Assembly: GCA_038211455.1 (NCBI GenBank) | Contig: JBBQVP010000003.1 | Location: 1-64,000, forward strand | Direction of reading: 5' to 3' | DNA: 64,000 nucleotides | DNA from: SZAS-79 sp038211455 | GTDB lineage: Bacteria; Pseudomonadota; Gammaproteobacteria; Burkholderiales; SG8-39 | Part shown: positions 21,879-31,001 of the stretch, one piece after another | Layout of the letters: each line of letters begins with the position of its first letter | Position numbering within the stretch: position 1 is the stretch's first letter | Position numbers and translations under genes: made by a program | Notes under the pieces: model-generated | The model's database searches: none | Told to the model about the DNA's origin: nothing | What the model saw: only the letters and a program-made list of their open reading frames with translations

Positions 21879-24512
21879 ATGAAATTCGGCTTCTGGAAGA
21901 CCGACTGGTTTTTTGGCCTCGTTGTCGCTTTAGTCATGCTGCTCATGAGCAACAGCGACTTGCTGCAGAGTCTGGAGCGCAAGGCCTACGACATGGGAGT
22001 GGTGTCCTCCTCGCGCACCCCGTTCGATCGGGTCGCGGTCATTGCCATCGATGATGCGTCTATCGCCAACCTTGGGCGCTGGCCTTGGTCGAGGGATATC
22101 CACGCCAAGATGACCGATATTCTGGGTGCCGCGAAGGCCAAGGTGATCGGTTATACCGTGTTCTTCCCGGAACCGCAGATCGATCCGGGTTACAAGTACA
22201 TTCTCAAGCTGCTCGAGGCTGCCGGCAGCAGTCCGGCAGCGGTGCAATCTGTTGCGGGTGCGGCTGTTGCGAACGTCGCGTCAGGGGCCGCGCCTGTTGC
22301 CGCGATCGGGGCGACGACAGGCGAACTGGGGCAGTTTGTCTCGCTTCTGCGCGAGGCAGAGTCCGCCCTGAACACGGATCGCAGGCTCGCGGACAGTTTC
22401 GAACGCGCAAGAAACGTGCTGCTGCCGATGTTGTTTACGCTGGGTGAGCCGCGCGGAAAGCCGGACAAACCTCTGCCCGGATTCGTGACGCGAAACGCGA
22501 TCGCCGGAAGCTCGGGCGGTGCCGAAGGCAATCTGCCAGTGCCAACGTCCAGCGTCCAATTCCCCGTCGAAGCCATGGGTACCGCGGTCGTAGGGCTCGG
22601 GCATCTGAACGCGATCCCGGATATCGACGGGGCGATTCGCAGCGAGCCACTGGTGCTTCAGCATTTTGACCAGTACTACCCTTCCCTCTCGATGATGATT
22701 GCGGCGCGCAGCCTCAATCTGGGGCCGGCCGATATCAAGATCCGCCTCGGGGAGGGCGTTACCCTGGGCAAGTTGAGGATCAGCACTGATCCGCTTCTGC
22801 AGATGTACACCTATTTCTACAAGGATCGTGACGGAAAGCCCGCGTTCCAGGCCGACTCCTTCTACGACGTTTACACGGGCAAGATTGCAGCGCAAAAGTA
22901 TGCCGACAAGATCGTTCTGATTGGCGCGACTGCGGCCGGCGTGGGGACCACATCGGTAACGCCGGTATCGCCGGCGATGCCGCCGGTGCTGACACTTGCC
23001 CACGCCGTATCGTCGATTTTGCAGGAGCATTTCTTCGTCGCACCCACCTGGGGGTTCGCGGCCGAAAAGGGGGTATTTCTGCTTATTGCCGCTTACCTCA
23101 TCCTGGTGCTTCCAAGATTAAAGGCGGGTGCGGGTGCGGCTATAACGGCGGGGATCCTGGTCACGCTGCTGGTCGTTCATTTCGTGCTGATGACCACACA
23201 AGGCATCTGGATCCAGCTGATGGTGCCGTGCGCGCTCCTGCTTGTCGGCCACGTCGCCCTGATCACCAAGCGATTCATTGTGACTGAGCGGGCCAAGGTG
23301 AGGTCGGACGAAAGTTCAGCTGAATCGAATCGGATGCTCGGTCTGGCCTATCAGGGGCAGGGGCAGCTGGACATGGCGTGGGACAAGTTCCGCCTCGTAC
23401 CTTTGTCCGACCCGTTGATGGACAATCTCTACAATCTGGCGCTGGATTTCGAGCGCAAGCGCCAATTTGCGAAGGCGGAAGGGGTGTTTCGCCATATGGC
23501 GGGATTCAACCCCAAGTTTCGCGATATCGAAACCAAACTTTCCCGCGCAAAGCAGCTGTCTGAGACCGTCATACTAGGCGGCTCCTCGGGGGGGCGCACG
23601 AACACGAGCATCGTGGGGGAGGGGGCGGGGGCGGAAGAGAAGCCGATGCTCGGCCGTTACCAGGTCGAAAAGGAACTCGGAAAAGGCGCCATGGGCGTCG
23701 TTTATCTTGGCAAGGACCCTAAGATCGGCCGGGTTGTAGCGATCAAGACGATGGCTCTTTCCCAGGAATTCGAGGCAGACGAGTTGGCCGAGGTGAAGGA
23801 ACGATTCTTCCGCGAGGCAGAGACCGCCGGCCGGCTGGCGCACCAGAACATCGTCACGATTTACGACGCGGGCGAAGAGCACGATCTGGCCTTTATCGCC
23901 ATGGAACTGCTCAAGGGCGGGGATCTGGCGCCGTTTACCAAGCCGGACAACCTTCTGCCGATCGACCGCGTGGTCTCGATCATCGCCCGGACCGCAGATG
24001 CGCTGGGATACGCGCATAAACAGGCTGTGGTGCACCGGGATATCAAGCCGGCCAATATCATGTACGACCTTGACTCGGATACCGTGAAAGTGACCGATTT
24101 CGGGATCGCCAGACTGACGGACAGCTCGAAAACCAAGACCGGGATGGTCCTTGGCACCCCCTCTTACATGTCGCCCGAGCAGCTGGCAGGAAAGAAAATC
24201 GACGGGAGATCCGACCTTTTCTCACTCTCGGTTAGTCTCTACCAGATGCTCTGTGGCAAACTCCCGTTTGAGGGAGATTCGATGGTGCAGTTGATGTTCA
24301 AGATTGCCAATGAACGTCCCGCCGATATTTTCATGATTAACCGAAATGTTACTCCGAGCATCGTTGCCTTTCTTGATCGCGCCATGGACAAGGATCCAGA
24401 TGTCCGCTTCCAGACCGGGGAGGAGTTCGCGGCTGCGCTCCGCGAAGCCGCTGGCGGCGCCGCACTTCCCACTACCGATACCGCCTCAGGCGGGGTCGAC
24501 ATCCTGCTCTAA
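21879..24512 (+). CDS. CHASE2-domain transmembrane serine/threonine protein kinase
   Basis: The product has 877 residues. One N-terminal span (~11-24) is followed by an extracytoplasmic CHASE2 sensor (~30-385, with VAVIAIDDASIANLGRWPWS and the IVLIGATAAG C-terminal motif). Three spans lie at ~396-412, 420-438 and 445-463, then a cytoplasmic TPR-like linker (~480-560) and a Hanks-type kinase (593-860). Catalytic elements are present: Gly-loop GKGAMGVVY (601-609), Lys623 in VAIK, HRD (719-721), DFG (740-742) and a Thr-rich activation loop before GTPSYMSPEQ. It should sense an external signal and phosphorylate cytoplasmic partners. The PP2C phosphatase and FHA-domain genes directly downstream are its expected antagonist and reader. 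Confidence 0.95.
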   Translation: MKFGFWKTDWFFGLVVALVMLLMSNSDLLQSLERKAYDMGVVSSSRTPFDRVAVIAIDDASIANLGRWPWSRDIHAKMTDILGAAKAKVIGYTVFFPEPQIDPGYKYILKLLEAAGSSPAAVQSVAGAAVANVASGAAPVAAIGATTGELGQFVSLLREAESALNTDRRLADSFERARNVLLPMLFTLGEPRGKPDKPLPGFVTRNAIAGSSGGAEGNLPVPTSSVQFPVEAMGTAVVGLGHLNAIPDIDGAIRSEPLVLQHFDQYYPSLSMMIAARSLNLGPADIKIRLGEGVTLGKLRISTDPLLQMYTYFYKDRDGKPAFQADSFYDVYTGKIAAQKYADKIVLIGATAAGVGTTSVTPVSPAMPPVLTLAHAVSSILQEHFFVAPTWGFAAEKGVFLLIAAYLILVLPRLKAGAGAAITAGILVTLLVVHFVLMTTQGIWIQLMVPCALLLVGHVALITKRFIVTERAKVRSDESSAESNRMLGLAYQGQGQLDMAWDKFRLVPLSDPLMDNLYNLALDFERKRQFAKAEGVFRHMAGFNPKFRDIETKLSRAKQLSETVILGGSSGGRTNTSIVGEGAGAEEKPMLGRYQVEKELGKGAMGVVYLGKDPKIGRVVAIKTMALSQEFEADELAEVKERFFREAETAGRLAHQNIVTIYDAGEEHDLAFIAMELLKGGDLAPFTKPDNLLPIDRVVSIIARTADALGYAHKQAVVHRDIKPANIMYDLDSDTVKVTDFGIARLTDSSKTKTGMVLGTPSYMSPEQLAGKKIDGRSDLFSLSVSLYQMLCGKLPFEGDSMVQLMFKIANERPADIFMINRNVTPSIVAFLDRAMDKDPDVRFQTGEEFAAALREAAGGAALPTTDTASGGVDILL

Positions 24513-24519
24513 GGCTTGA

Positions 24520-25341
24520 ATGGACCTGACCCAAATACTGGAAATATCGAGCGCCACTGATCCCGGGATGGTGCGCTCCCACAATGAGGACTCGATTGCC
24601 TCGGATGCGGCCAATGGCCTCGTTGTCTTGGCCGACGGCATGGGAGGCTATAACGCGGGTGAAGTCGCCAGCGGAATGGCGACCACGGTGATTACCACCG
24701 AAATCGCCCAGATCCTTACCAAAGCCCAGCCGTACGAACTGGGTGAGGACAACCAGATCCTGGCGACGCGCATTGTTCGTGAGCAGATTCTCAAGGCAAA
24801 CACATCCATCTACCAGGCGGCTCAAAGCCAGCCACAGTACGCCGGCATGGGTACGACCCTGATTGTCTGCCTGTTCTATGACAACAAGCTGATGGTCGGG
24901 CATCTGGGCGATTCCCGGGTCTACATGATGCGGGAGGAGAAGTTCAGTCAGGTGACGCGCGACCATTCGCTCCTTCAGGAACAGATTGATTCGGGCCTGA
25001 TTACGGCGGAGCAGGCCAAGACGGCGGCACACAAGAACCTCGTGACGAGGGCGCTTGGCATCGACCCGCTGGTCGAGCCGGAAATACACGAGTATGACGC
25101 GAAGGTAGGCGACATCTATCTGCTGTGCTCCGACGGACTCTGCGACATGGTTTCCGACGAGGACATCAGCATGACGTTGTCGATGCTTGGCGGGAATCTA
25201 AAGCTTGCGACGCAGCAGCTTGTGCAGATGGCAAATGACAACGGGGGGCGCGATAATGTCTCGGTTATACTTGTCAGAGTCCTCAAGGAGTATCCGGCTG
25301 CGCGAGGCGCCATGTCCAAGTTTTTCGCGTGGTTAAAATAA
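24520..25341 (+). CDS. PP2C-family serine/threonine phosphatase
   Basis: The product has 273 residues, a single cytoplasmic PPM/PP2C domain. Metal-binding motifs are intact: RSHNEDS near residue 23, VLADGMGGYNAGEVAS near 38-53, HLGDSRVYMM near 127, VTRDHSL, SDGLCDMV near 204 and GGRDNVSVILV near 242. It starts 8 bp after the kinase gene, so the two are translated together. It should reverse phosphorylation by the CHASE2 kinase and of its FHA-bound targets. Confidence 0.95.
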   Translation: MDLTQILEISSATDPGMVRSHNEDSIASDAANGLVVLADGMGGYNAGEVASGMATTVITTEIAQILTKAQPYELGEDNQILATRIVREQILKANTSIYQAAQSQPQYAGMGTTLIVCLFYDNKLMVGHLGDSRVYMMREEKFSQVTRDHSLLQEQIDSGLITAEQAKTAAHKNLVTRALGIDPLVEPEIHEYDAKVGDIYLLCSDGLCDMVSDEDISMTLSMLGGNLKLATQQLVQMANDNGGRDNVSVILVRVLKEYPAARGAMSKFFAWLK

Positions 25342-25357
25342 CCTTTCGGGGTCCGTT

Positions 25358-26164
25358 ATGGCGAAACTGATACTCAGCATGGATGGTCTGGTGCTCAAGG
25401 AGATTCCTCTGACAAAGGAACGCACCACCATTGGACGCAAACCGCACAATGACATCCAGATCGACAATCTCGCGGTGAGCGGCGAACATGCAGTGATCGT
25501 CACGATCTTGAATGACTCGTTTCTGGAGGACTTGGGAAGCACAAACGGAACACTGGTCAACGGAAACACGGTCAAGAAGCATTTCCTCCAAAACAACGAT
25601 GTGGTGGAGCTCGGAAAATACAAGCTTAAATACATCGCGGAACCCGGTGCCGCCCAGCCGGCTGAAAAGGCCGATTTCGAGAAGACGATGGTGCTCCGCC
25701 CGTCCGCCATGCGGGCTGCTGCAGAACAGGCAAAGGCGATGGCCGCGGGAGGCTCCCAGCCTCAAGCTGCTGAAGCGGCGCGGGTCGCTGCGCTGCAGGC
25801 GGTCGGAACAGCAGCCCACGCGGCAGGCACTTCTGAAAAGCCGGGCCCTGCGCCGGCGGCAGTCCCGGCTGCACCGCCTCCGCCACCGCGCCCCGCGCAG
25901 CCGCTGGGTGCGATCCAGATCATTTCCGGGGCCAGCGCGGGCAAGGAACTTGAACTGACGAAGCCGTTAACCACGCTTGGTAAACCGGGCGTGCAGGTTG
26001 CGGTGCTTACGCGTCGTCCGCAGGGCTACTTCATCACCCATGTGGAAGGGGCGACACAGCCAAACGTCAATGGCAAGTCCATCGGAACGGCGCCTCACGC
26101 GCTCAAGGATCATGACCTGATTGAACTGGCCGGTGTGAAGATGGAATTCTTCATCAAGTCTTGA
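25358..26164 (+). CDS. Double FHA-domain protein
   Basis: The product has 268 residues. The first FHA domain (~5-90) keeps the phosphothreonine-binding residues: IGRKPHNDI, SGEHAVI and STNGTLVNG. An Ala/Pro-rich flexible linker follows (~100-185; PAAVPAAPPPPPRP). The second FHA-like domain (~188-268) is degenerate: GK replaces GR and the SxxH motif is missing, though an NVNG turn remains. It probably reads phosphorylated kinase or substrate and brings them together. It lies 16 bp after the phosphatase gene. Confidence 0.92.
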   Translation: MAKLILSMDGLVLKEIPLTKERTTIGRKPHNDIQIDNLAVSGEHAVIVTILNDSFLEDLGSTNGTLVNGNTVKKHFLQNNDVVELGKYKLKYIAEPGAAQPAEKADFEKTMVLRPSAMRAAAEQAKAMAAGGSQPQAAEAARVAALQAVGTAAHAAGTSEKPGPAPAAVPAAPPPPPRPAQPLGAIQIISGASAGKELELTKPLTTLGKPGVQVAVLTRRPQGYFITHVEGATQPNVNGKSIGTAPHALKDHDLIELAGVKMEFFIKS

Positions 26165-26198
26165 ACCTATCCCGGCTGCAGGCAGCACTCGAGGCCAA

Positions 26199-28415
26199 GT
26201 GAAACAGCATATCGTCCGGATCGCGTGCGGTCTGGCGATAGTCATGCTGTTCGTCGGCCATGCCGCGAAGTTCTACCAGGTGGGGATCATCACCCAGCTG
26301 GACAATATTATTTACGATACGCGACTCCGCCTGACGATGCCAGGCGGGGTGGACGAACGTATCGTGATTCTCGACATCGATGAGAAGAGCCTGCAAGAAG
26401 TCGCGCGCTGGCCATGGCCGCGCGACGTCATGGCCAACCTGATAACCAAACTGTTCGACCAGTATCAGATCGCGATCGTGGCGTTCGATGTGGTGTTCGC
26501 GGAAGCTGACTACAGTTCAGGGATTAAGCAGCTGGATGCCCTGGTCGGAAATGAACTGAAGCAGGTGCAGGGATTCTCCGAGATTTACGACAAGCTCAGG
26601 CCGTCTTTGGACAATGACGGGCTCTTCGCCAAGGCAATAAAGGGCCGCCCCGTAGTTCTCGGCTATTACCTGAACAGCGACAAGGAGGCCAAGAAAATTG
26701 CGGCCCTGCCCGCACCTGTCCTTTCGGCGGGCACCTTTGCCGGCCGCAACATCTCGTTCACGTCGTGGGTCGGTTACGGCGGCAACCTGGCACAGTTCCA
26801 GAAAAGTGCCGCCAATGCGGGTCATTTCAATCCACTCGTAGATACCGACGGCGTAGTCCGGCGGGTGCCGATGATCGCCGAGTATGAAGGCAATTTTTAC
26901 GAGGCACTTTCACTTGCTGTGGTAAGGACCCTGCTCGGGTTTCCGAAGGTCGAACCGGGATATCCCGCGGATCGACTCATGCACAAGGGCTATGCTGGCC
27001 TCGAGTGGCTCAAAGTGGGGCCCTTGAAGATTCCTGTCGATGAAACGGCCAGTGCGCTGATTCCGTACCGAGGAGGTAAGTTCAGCTTTCGTTACATCTC
27101 GCTGGCCGACGTCTTGGCCGACAGGATCCCGGCCGGTTCACTGAAAGGCAAGATCGCCCTCGTGGGCACGACTGCGCCTGGTCTGCTCGACTATCGAGCC
27201 ACGCCCGTGGACAGCGTCTATCCGGGGGTGGAGGTACATGCGAACCTGATTGGTGGAATGTTGGACCACACGATCAAGGAAAAGCCCGCATACATGCTTG
27301 GTGCGGAAGTGATTTTGCTGCTGATCGGTGGTGTAACGCTCGCATTCCTGGTGCCCATCCTCGGGCCGTTGCGCGCGATGGTCGTATCGATTCTTGCGAT
27401 GGTGTTGATCATCGGACTAAATCTGGTCGTGTGGAGCGGGGCCGGCCTTGTCCTGCCACTGGCCGCCTCGCTCGCGATGACTGTGGCTCTTTTCACGATC
27501 AACATGGCCTATGGCTATTTCGTAGAATCGCGCTCGAAACGCCAGTTCACCGAACTCTTCGGCCAGTATGTGCCGCCGGAACTCGTCGACAAAATGGCGC
27601 GGGATCCGGAGAAGTACAGCATGGAGGGGCGCAGCGAACAGCTGACAGTGTTGTTTTCCGATATCGTGGGCTTTACTTCGATCTCCGAAACGCTCACGCC
27701 GAAGGACCTGTCTGCATTCATAAACGAATACCTGACCTCGATGAGCCTGGTAATTCGGGACCACCGCGGGACTCTGGACAAGTACATAGGCGACGCCATC
27801 ATGGCGTTCTGGGGTGCGCCCGTCGACGATCCGGAGCACGCACGGCAAGGCGTGATCGCCGCGCTCGGCATGCAGGCTAGGTTGCTGGAGATCAATGAAC
27901 TGATCAAGTCACGCGGCTGGCCCCCGATCCGGATCGGCATCGGCGTGAACAGCGGAACCATGAGTGTTGGTGACATGGGATCCAAGGTGCGCCGAGCGTA
28001 CACGGTCATGGGAGACGCGGTGAACCTTGGTTCCCGTCTCGAAGGGCTGACCCGGGAGTACGGCGTAGGCGTGATCGTCGGACAGGAAACCCGCGATCTA
28101 GTGAAGGATGGGGTTTTCCGCGAGCTCGACCGCGTCAAGGTGAAAGGCAAGGACGAACCGGTGTCAATCTACGAGGCCGTCGGGTTCGAGGGCGCGGTCG
28201 ACAAGGCGGTTCTCGACGAGATCCGGCTATGGCACCAGTGCCTGAGGCAGTACCGCGCCCAGGAGTGGGATCAGGCCGAACTGACGATCTTCAATCTTGC
28301 GCGGATGAATCCGGATCACAAGCTCTACAAGGAATTCTCTGCCCGGATAGCGCAGATGCGCGCTTCCCCGCCGATACCGGGTTGGGATGGCGTTACCACC
28401 TTCAAGACGAAGTGA
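26199..28415 (+). CDS. CHASE2-domain class III adenylate cyclase
   Basis: GTG start, 738 residues. An N-terminal span (~8-22) is followed by a periplasmic CHASE2 domain (~30-355), three spans (~368-388, 393-411, 418-440) and a cytoplasmic class III cyclase domain (~478-660). Metal aspartates are Asp488 (FSDIVGFT) and Asp532 (GDAIMAFWG). Lys528 (LDKYIGD) and Asp606 (VMGDAVN) select ATP over GTP. Asn609 and Arg613 (NLGSR) are the transition-state residues. It should therefore make cAMP in response to an external cue. It shares its sensor type with the kinase upstream, so two outputs may respond to related signals. The C-terminal ~70 residues are TPR-like. Confidence 0.95.
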   Translation: MKQHIVRIACGLAIVMLFVGHAAKFYQVGIITQLDNIIYDTRLRLTMPGGVDERIVILDIDEKSLQEVARWPWPRDVMANLITKLFDQYQIAIVAFDVVFAEADYSSGIKQLDALVGNELKQVQGFSEIYDKLRPSLDNDGLFAKAIKGRPVVLGYYLNSDKEAKKIAALPAPVLSAGTFAGRNISFTSWVGYGGNLAQFQKSAANAGHFNPLVDTDGVVRRVPMIAEYEGNFYEALSLAVVRTLLGFPKVEPGYPADRLMHKGYAGLEWLKVGPLKIPVDETASALIPYRGGKFSFRYISLADVLADRIPAGSLKGKIALVGTTAPGLLDYRATPVDSVYPGVEVHANLIGGMLDHTIKEKPAYMLGAEVILLLIGGVTLAFLVPILGPLRAMVVSILAMVLIIGLNLVVWSGAGLVLPLAASLAMTVALFTINMAYGYFVESRSKRQFTELFGQYVPPELVDKMARDPEKYSMEGRSEQLTVLFSDIVGFTSISETLTPKDLSAFINEYLTSMSLVIRDHRGTLDKYIGDAIMAFWGAPVDDPEHARQGVIAALGMQARLLEINELIKSRGWPPIRIGIGVNSGTMSVGDMGSKVRRAYTVMGDAVNLGSRLEGLTREYGVGVIVGQETRDLVKDGVFRELDRVKVKGKDEPVSIYEAVGFEGAVDKAVLDEIRLWHQCLRQYRAQEWDQAELTIFNLARMNPDHKLYKEFSARIAQMRASPPIPGWDGVTTFKTK

Positions 28416-28542
28416 GGCCGAACTCGGTGCTCGATTTCTGAGGTCCGGCCGGTGATGGGGTATGACCGGGTCGTAGACAAGGCGGACAACGTCCCGAAAC
28501 CGGCTCGATGTCCGGAAACTCTGTTATGAATCAATGCGCTTG

Positions 28543-28571
28543 TTGAATTGTGGGTCGGGTAGGGCTAGGAT
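28543..28571 (+). promoter_or_regulatory. Probable sigma-70-type promoter for the GAF-ATPase gene
   Basis: TTGAAT (28543-28548) and TAGGAT (28566-28571) are separated by 17 bp, in a 206-bp gap after the cyclase gene. Each hexamer matches the consensus at four of six positions. A GGAGG at 28611-28615 then precedes ATG 28622. Confidence 0.45.
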
Positions 28572-28621
28572 GAGGGGCTATGCGCAGTGATGTTTTATAT
28601 GCTCTGAATCGGAGGTAAGCG

Positions 28622-30982
28622 ATGAGTGCTGTACTCAATCAACCGGCAGCGCCGCAAGGTGATGTTCAGGCCCGGCTGGCGTTTCAGAAACAGCTTCAGG
28701 TAGTTACCAACAAGATCCATGCGACAAACAACGTCGACGAGATCATGCTTGAGGTAAGCGCCGACATCTGCACTCTGTTCAATGCCGATCGCCTTACGAT
28801 TTATTCCGTAGGCGAGGACAAACAGTCGATTGTCTCCAAGTTCAAGACGGGGCTGAATTCTTTCAAGGATCTGAAGCTGCCGATCGCCGAGCATTCGATT
28901 GCCGGCTATGTTGCACTGGCGAAGAAGGCCATCAACATCCGCGACGTGTACGACGAGGCGGAGCTCAAGGCGATCAATCCCAATCTGCGGTTCCTGCAGG
29001 AGGTCGACAAACGAACAGGGTACCGGACAAAGCAAGTCCTCGTTGCGCCCGTGCTCGACCAGCAGAACAACGAGTTGATCGGCGTAATACAGATCATCAA
29101 CAACAAAGCGGGTGTGCCCTTCGGCGCATTCACCGAGGAGGGGGTTGCGGAGATTGCGCAAACCCTCGCGATTGCGTTCAAGCAGCGCCAGAAGCCGCAG
29201 CAGGTAAAGACCAAGTATGACTACCTGATTTCGGATGCGGTTCTTTCCGCGGGAGAATTCGACTTGGCGTCGCGCTCGGCGCGCAAGAAGGCGGTCGACA
29301 TCGAGCAGGTTCTTGTCGACGAGTTCCAGGTTAAGATCCCGGCAATCGGGGCCGCGCTCGCCAAGTTTTTCAACGTGCCCTACGAGCCGTTCAAGGCGGA
29401 TCGCATCAAGCCGATGGACCTGCTGAAGAACCTCAAACGCGAATACGTGGACGAGAACCAGTGGCTTCCCATTGACGACGGCAAGGACGGGCTGATCGTG
29501 CTTTGCCTTGACCCGGAGCGGATTCGCAGTTCCCGGATCGCGTCCAATGTGTTCCCCAAGGCAAAGATCCTTTACCGGGTGACAACGCAGAAGGAATTCA
29601 AGGAGACCTGTAACCTGTTTTACGGCGTGGAAGTCGACAATGGCGGGGATATTGATGACCTGCTGTCCAGCCTCGGTGACGAGGAGGGGGACGCCGTCGA
29701 AGGCGCAAACGACGAAGTTTCCGCAGCGGCGGACAACGAGCTGGTAAAGCTGGTGAACAAGATCGTGATCGATGCCTACAACCAGGGTGCTTCCGATATC
29801 CACATCGAGCCGTATCCCGGCAAGGCCAAGACCGAGATCCGGTTTCGCAGGGATGGTTCGCTCGCCCCGTACATTGAGGTCCCGGCTTCGTACCGCAGTG
29901 CGATCGTCGCGCGACTCAAGATCATGTGCGATCTTGATATTTCGGAAAAGAGAAAGCCGCAGGACGGCAAGATCAAGTTCAAGAAATTTGGCCCGCTCGA
30001 CATCGAGCTGCGCGTGGCAACGATTCCGACGACCGGTGGCGTCGAGGACATCGTCATGCGTATCCTGGCGGCTGGGGAGCCGATACCGATCGACAAGCTC
30101 GGGCTGACAACCCACAACAGCGAGAATCTCAAGAATGCGGTTTCCAAGCCTTACGGTCTGTTCTTCGTATGCGGACCGACCGGTTCAGGGAAGACGACCA
30201 CGCTGCACTCGGTCCTCGGCTTCCTGAACACGCCGGACACAAAGATCTGGACCGCGGAAGATCCCGTCGAAATCACCCAGAAGGGACTCAGGCAGGTCCA
30301 GGTCAACAAAAAAGTCATGGATTTCGCGATGGTGATGAAGGCTTTTCTCCGGGCGGATCCGGACATCATCATGGTTGGCGAGATGCGAGATGCCGAAACC
30401 ACGCACATCGGGATTGAGGCATCGCTTACGGGCCACCTTGTGTTTGCGACTCTGCACACGAACTCCGCGCCGGAAGCGGTTATCCGGCTTCTCGACATGG
30501 GGATGGATCCATTCAACTTCGCCGATGCACTGATCGGTATCCTTGCGCAGCGCCTTGCAAAGCGCCTCTGCAAGTGCAAGGAGGCGTACACCCCGGGTCC
30601 GGACGAACTCAAGGCATTCATGAACGAGTACACGACCGACCTCAGGATGTCGGACACCTGGAAGCGCGACCCGCAGGGCGAGGCCAAGAAACTCTACGAC
30701 TATTGGCTCAAGGAATACGGCAAGGAAGGCAAGCTGCAGTTCTACAAGGCCAAGGGATGCGATGCCTGCGGTGGATCCGGTTATAAGGGGCGATGCGGCC
30801 TTCACGAGCTGATGATCGCGTCGGACGCCGTAAAGAAGCTCATCCAGGAGAGGGCGCGCGTCACGGACCTGTTCGTCAAATCGGTGGAAGAGGGCATGTC
30901 CACGCTGAAGATGGACGGCATGGACAAGGTGATGATGGGCCTGACCGACATGAAGCAGGTGCGCACGGTCTGCATCAAGTAG
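28622..30982 (+). CDS. GAF-domain PilB/GspE-type secretion/pilus ATPase
   Basis: The product has 786 residues. An N-terminal GAF domain (~30-188) precedes a GspE/PilB N-domain-like region (~200-335), an acidic linker and the hexameric ATPase (375-785). Walker A is GPTGSGKTT (518-526), the Asp box includes EDPVE (546-550), Walker B is DIIMVGEMRD (581-590) and the His box is FATLHTNSAPEA (608-619). A tetracysteine zinc site is formed by C650, C652, C713 and C716. It powers assembly of type IV pili or a type II secretion pseudopilus. The GAF domain suggests control by a small molecule or protein signal. No pilus core genes are adjacent, and the major pilin lies 5.6 kb downstream. The HD-GYP gene follows by 19 bp. 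Confidence 0.93.
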   Translation: MSAVLNQPAAPQGDVQARLAFQKQLQVVTNKIHATNNVDEIMLEVSADICTLFNADRLTIYSVGEDKQSIVSKFKTGLNSFKDLKLPIAEHSIAGYVALAKKAINIRDVYDEAELKAINPNLRFLQEVDKRTGYRTKQVLVAPVLDQQNNELIGVIQIINNKAGVPFGAFTEEGVAEIAQTLAIAFKQRQKPQQVKTKYDYLISDAVLSAGEFDLASRSARKKAVDIEQVLVDEFQVKIPAIGAALAKFFNVPYEPFKADRIKPMDLLKNLKREYVDENQWLPIDDGKDGLIVLCLDPERIRSSRIASNVFPKAKILYRVTTQKEFKETCNLFYGVEVDNGGDIDDLLSSLGDEEGDAVEGANDEVSAAADNELVKLVNKIVIDAYNQGASDIHIEPYPGKAKTEIRFRRDGSLAPYIEVPASYRSAIVARLKIMCDLDISEKRKPQDGKIKFKKFGPLDIELRVATIPTTGGVEDIVMRILAAGEPIPIDKLGLTTHNSENLKNAVSKPYGLFFVCGPTGSGKTTTLHSVLGFLNTPDTKIWTAEDPVEITQKGLRQVQVNKKVMDFAMVMKAFLRADPDIIMVGEMRDAETTHIGIEASLTGHLVFATLHTNSAPEAVIRLLDMGMDPFNFADALIGILAQRLAKRLCKCKEAYTPGPDELKAFMNEYTTDLRMSDTWKRDPQGEAKKLYDYWLKEYGKEGKLQFYKAKGCDACGGSGYKGRCGLHELMIASDAVKKLIQERARVTDLFVKSVEEGMSTLKMDGMDKVMMGLTDMKQVRTVCIK

Positions 30983-31001
30983 CAAGGCCGGCCTGCCCAC
31001 G

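Noticed and set aside
28595..30115. 506-codon minus-strand frame opposite the GAF-ATPase gene
   Set aside because: Shadow frame; the plus-strand protein has complete GAF and PilB-type ATPase motifs.
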